From: Pseudomonadota bacterium
GTDB lineage: Bacteria; Pseudomonadota; Gammaproteobacteria; Steroidobacterales; Steroidobacteraceae
Length of the DNA stretch: 32,403 nt
Assembly: GCA_023433705.1 (NCBI GenBank)
Contig: JAEYUC010000093.1
Span: 1 to 32,403 of the forward strand
Direction: 5' to 3'
Shown piece after piece: positions 30,728 to 32,403 of the stretch. Both the position numbers and the translations under genes were made by a program. Numbering within the stretch: position 1 is the first letter of the stretch; every line of letters starts with the position of its first letter. Below the pieces are notes generated by a model. That model did not search any database. It worked only from the letters and a program-made list of their open reading frames with translations, and was not told the origin of the DNA.

Positions 30728-30763
30728 AGGCGCGTCATTCGTGACGCGCCTTTTCTTTTGTTT
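30728..30763 (+). terminator. Rho-independent terminator of the slipin-rtcB operon
   Basis: AGGCGCGTCA (30728-30737), loop TTCG, TGACGCGCCT (30742-30751), then TTTCTTTTGTTT. The stem is perfect with a UUCG tetraloop. It lies two bases past the rtcB stop and could also slow minus-strand transcription from the pyr genes. Confidence 0.93.
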
Positions 30764-31682
30764 ACGACTGGAACACGGCGCGCGAATCGAACACCGGCCC
30801 GTCCACGCACACGCGTTTCATCGCCGGGCCATCGGGCGTCATCACCTTCACCGTGCAGCCCGCGCAGCCGCCGACCGCGCAGGCCATGAACTCCTCGAGC
30901 GAGACCTGGCAGGGGACGCCGTGTTTCGCGGCGACCTTCGCCATCGCCTCGAGCATCGGCGTCGGTCCGCACGAGAAGACCTCGACCTCGGCCTTCGCGG
31001 CCGCGTCGAGCGAGCCTAACCACTCATCCGCGAGCTGCGTGACGAAGCCGTCGTAACAGCCAGGGAATCCAGCCTTCGATGCGAGCCGGCTCGGCACGCC
31101 CCAGCCATCGAGCAGCGGCATGCAGGCGATGCTGCCCGCGGGCATGCCGGACACGAGGATCGTCGACGGGCGCGCCTTGAACGGGAAGGGAATCTCCGAG
31201 CCCATCAGCACCAGCGGCTTCCAGGCATCACTCTGCGCAGTCATCCACTCCGCCAGGAAAACCATCGGTGGAATCCCGACGCCGCCGCCGACGAGCAGCG
31301 CGCGCGGGCGCTTCGGATCGGGGCGAAATGGCTGACCGATCGGTCCGAGCACGCTGATCGAGTCGCCCGGTTTGCGCCGGCTCAGCGCGCGCAGACCCGG
31401 GCCCACGATCTTGTAGAGAATCTCGATCCAGCCTTCCGCGGCATCCACGCGCTGGATGGACAGCGGTCGACGCATGGGCACGTCCGGATCGCAGGTGAGA
31501 TGCACGAAGCTTCCGGGCAGCGCGCGCGCCGCGCACTTGGGCGCCGCGATGCGCAACACGAACTGCTCGCCGGGCCAGCTTTCCTGCGCGATGAGTGTGC
31601 CGTCCTCGAGACAGATGCTGCCGCGGTGCGCGGGGTGAACGCCGGCGCCGCGGCCGGGTTCTTCTTGCGGCAGCGCGTTCAT
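30762..31682 (-). CDS. Dihydroorotate dehydrogenase electron-transfer subunit-like (PyrK-type) protein
   Basis: This 306-residue protein has a ferredoxin-reductase-like FAD domain (ALPGSFVHLTCDPDVPMRRPLSIQRV, where RPLSI contacts FAD), an NAD-binding domain (ALLVGGGVGIPPMVFLAEWM; VFSCGPTPMLEAM) and the C-terminal [2Fe-2S] segment FMACAVGGCAGCTVKV with a fourth cysteine in MKRVCVDGP. This is the PyrK layout. PyrK normally passes electrons from NADH to PyrD type 1B. It overlaps pyrB by four bases, so it is a pyrimidine-operon gene here; no pyrD is in view. Members of this group are annotated PyrK-like in several gammaproteobacteria. Partner and exact redox role are inference. Confidence 0.85.
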   Translation of the reverse strand: MNALPQEEPGRGAGVHPAHRGSICLEDGTLIAQESWPGEQFVLRIAAPKCAARALPGSFVHLTCDPDVPMRRPLSIQRVDAAEGWIEILYKIVGPGLRALSRRKPGDSISVLGPIGQPFRPDPKRPRALLVGGGVGIPPMVFLAEWMTAQSDAWKPLVLMGSEIPFPFKARPSTILVSGMPAGSIACMPLLDGWGVPSRLASKAGFPGCYDGFVTQLADEWLGSLDAAAKAEVEVFSCGPTPMLEAMAKVAAKHGVPCQVSLEEFMACAVGGCAGCTVKVMTPDGPAMKRVCVDGPVFDSRAVFQS

Positions 31683-32403
31683 TTGCCGCGGCCTTCGATG
31701 ACGGCCTCGAGCACGGCCATGCGCACCGCGACGCCGTTGCGTACCTGCTCGCGGATGACCGATTGGCGCCCGTCCGCGACGTCGGATGCGATTTCGATGC
31801 CGCGGTTCATCGGCTGCGGATGCATGACGATCGCATCCGGCCTGGCCTTCGCGAGCCGCTCCGCCGAGAGTCCGAACTTCGCGAAATACCGGTCCGCGTC
31901 CGGGATCTGCGCCGTCGCCATGCGCTCCTTCTGGATGCGCAGCATCATGACGACATCGACGTCGGCGATGCCCGTGTCGATGGACGTAAAGCGCTCGCAG
32001 CCGGCGAACTCACCCGCGTCGGGCATCAGCGCCTTCGGCGCGACGATGCGGATCTCGGCGACGCCGAGCGTCGCGAGCACGTGCCAGGCCGAGCGCGCCA
32101 CGCGCGAGTGTTTCACGTCCCCGACAATGGCGACCTTGAGGGCATCGAACCGGCCCTTCGACTGCAGGATGGTCAGCGCATCGAGCAGTCGCTGGGTGGG
32201 ATGCGAGACGCTGCCTTCACCGGCGGACAACACGCTCACGTGAGGTTTCACATGCTGGGCGACCAGGCCGGGCACGCCCGATTCCGCATCGCGGATCACG
32301 AACACATCCACGTGGCAGGACTCGAGCGTGAAGATCGTGTCGAGCATGCTCTCGCCCTTCACGCGCGAGGAGAGCTGCACTTCGAGGTTCACCACGTCGG
32401 CGC
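31679..32403 (-). CDS. pyrB: Aspartate carbamoyltransferase catalytic subunit PyrB, 5' end outside window
   Basis: About 241 C-terminal residues are visible, entering in frame at base 32401 as ADVVNLEVQLSSRVKGESML. Landmarks: SSRVKGESMLDT (the mobile-loop Ser/Lys), GSVSHPTQRLLDALTI (HPTQ), VAIVGDVKHSRVARS, and DAIVMHPQPMNRGIEI (HPxPxNR). The enzyme condenses carbamoyl phosphate with aspartate in the first committed step of pyrimidine synthesis. The part missing holds the STRT phosphate-binding motif. The stop overlaps the ATG of the PyrK-like gene (ATGA). The gene order pyrB then PyrK-like on the minus strand suggests a pyr operon whose promoter lies right of the window. Confidence 0.95.
   Translation of the reverse strand, partial: ADVVNLEVQLSSRVKGESMLDTIFTLESCHVDVFVIRDAESGVPGLVAQHVKPHVSVLSAGEGSVSHPTQRLLDALTILQSKGRFDALKVAIVGDVKHSRVARSAWHVLATLGVAEIRIVAPKALMPDAGEFAGCERFTSIDTGIADVDVVMMLRIQKERMATAQIPDADRYFAKFGLSAERLAKARPDAIVMHPQPMNRGIEIASDVADGRQSVIREQVRNGVAVRMAVLEAVIEGRGK

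Overview
The window is a GC-rich, densely packed bacterial chromosome segment. The order yggS-proC-yggT running away from pilT-pilU, together with htpG, ppnN (YgdH type), an mltD-like transglycosylase and class I pyrB, points to a gammaproteobacterium. A relative of the Xanthomonadales, Nevskiales or Steroidobacterales is my guess from gene order and protein flavour, not a measured placement. Nothing looks like a prophage, insertion sequence or CRISPR array.

Layout. (1) 1-3887: a divergent nitrogen-scavenging locus. Two DUF1989 'urea carboxylase-associated' genes run leftward out of the window, and an ABC transporter operon runs rightward behind a guanidine-I (ykkC) riboswitch. The 377-base gap carries two opposed sigma-54 promoters and two tandem NtrC-like sites, so the locus is best read as guanidine uptake and breakdown under nitrogen control. 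(2) 3939-7299: an HDOD protein, a structured RNA or terminator region, a GFA-family protein, a GNAT acetyltransferase, a lipoprotein with VNG repeats, and a 433-base gap with an orphan terminator. (3) 7300-12498: cell-wall genes (mltD-like, an L,D-transpeptidase), a small lipoprotein and ppnN, with long perfect inverted repeats in two gaps. (4) 12674-14070: two mini-proteins and a solitary ParA-type ATPase. (5) 14138-20989: htpG followed by a tightly packed series: membrane protein, TPR membrane protein, Msp1/Vps4-like AAA ATPase, FKBP lipoprotein, amidohydrolase and alpha/beta hydrolase. (6) 21089-27312: an HU-like protein, yggT-proC-yggS, and three tandem PilT-family retraction ATPases. (7) 27313-30763: a repeat, a strong sigma-70 promoter with a mini-ORF and stacked hairpins, a tRNA-like gene with a bulged acceptor stem, a structured leader, a slipin and rtcB, closed by a clear terminator. 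(8) 30762-32403: an electron-transfer subunit (PyrK-like) and partial pyrB on the minus strand.

The most interesting part is region 7. A 78-nt tRNA-like RNA with encoded CCA and a GAG anticodon, but no long variable arm, lies just upstream of a slipin lacking an obvious membrane hairpin and of the RNA ligase RtcB, with no RtcA or RtcR nearby. I infer an RNA-repair module in which the tRNA-like RNA may be substrate, sensor or decoy. Second is region 1, where one enhancer appears to serve two divergent sigma-54 promoters and only the transporter arm also has the guanidine aptamer. Third is the AAA/TPR pair next to htpG and an FKBP, which resembles an uncharacterised membrane protein quality-control unit.
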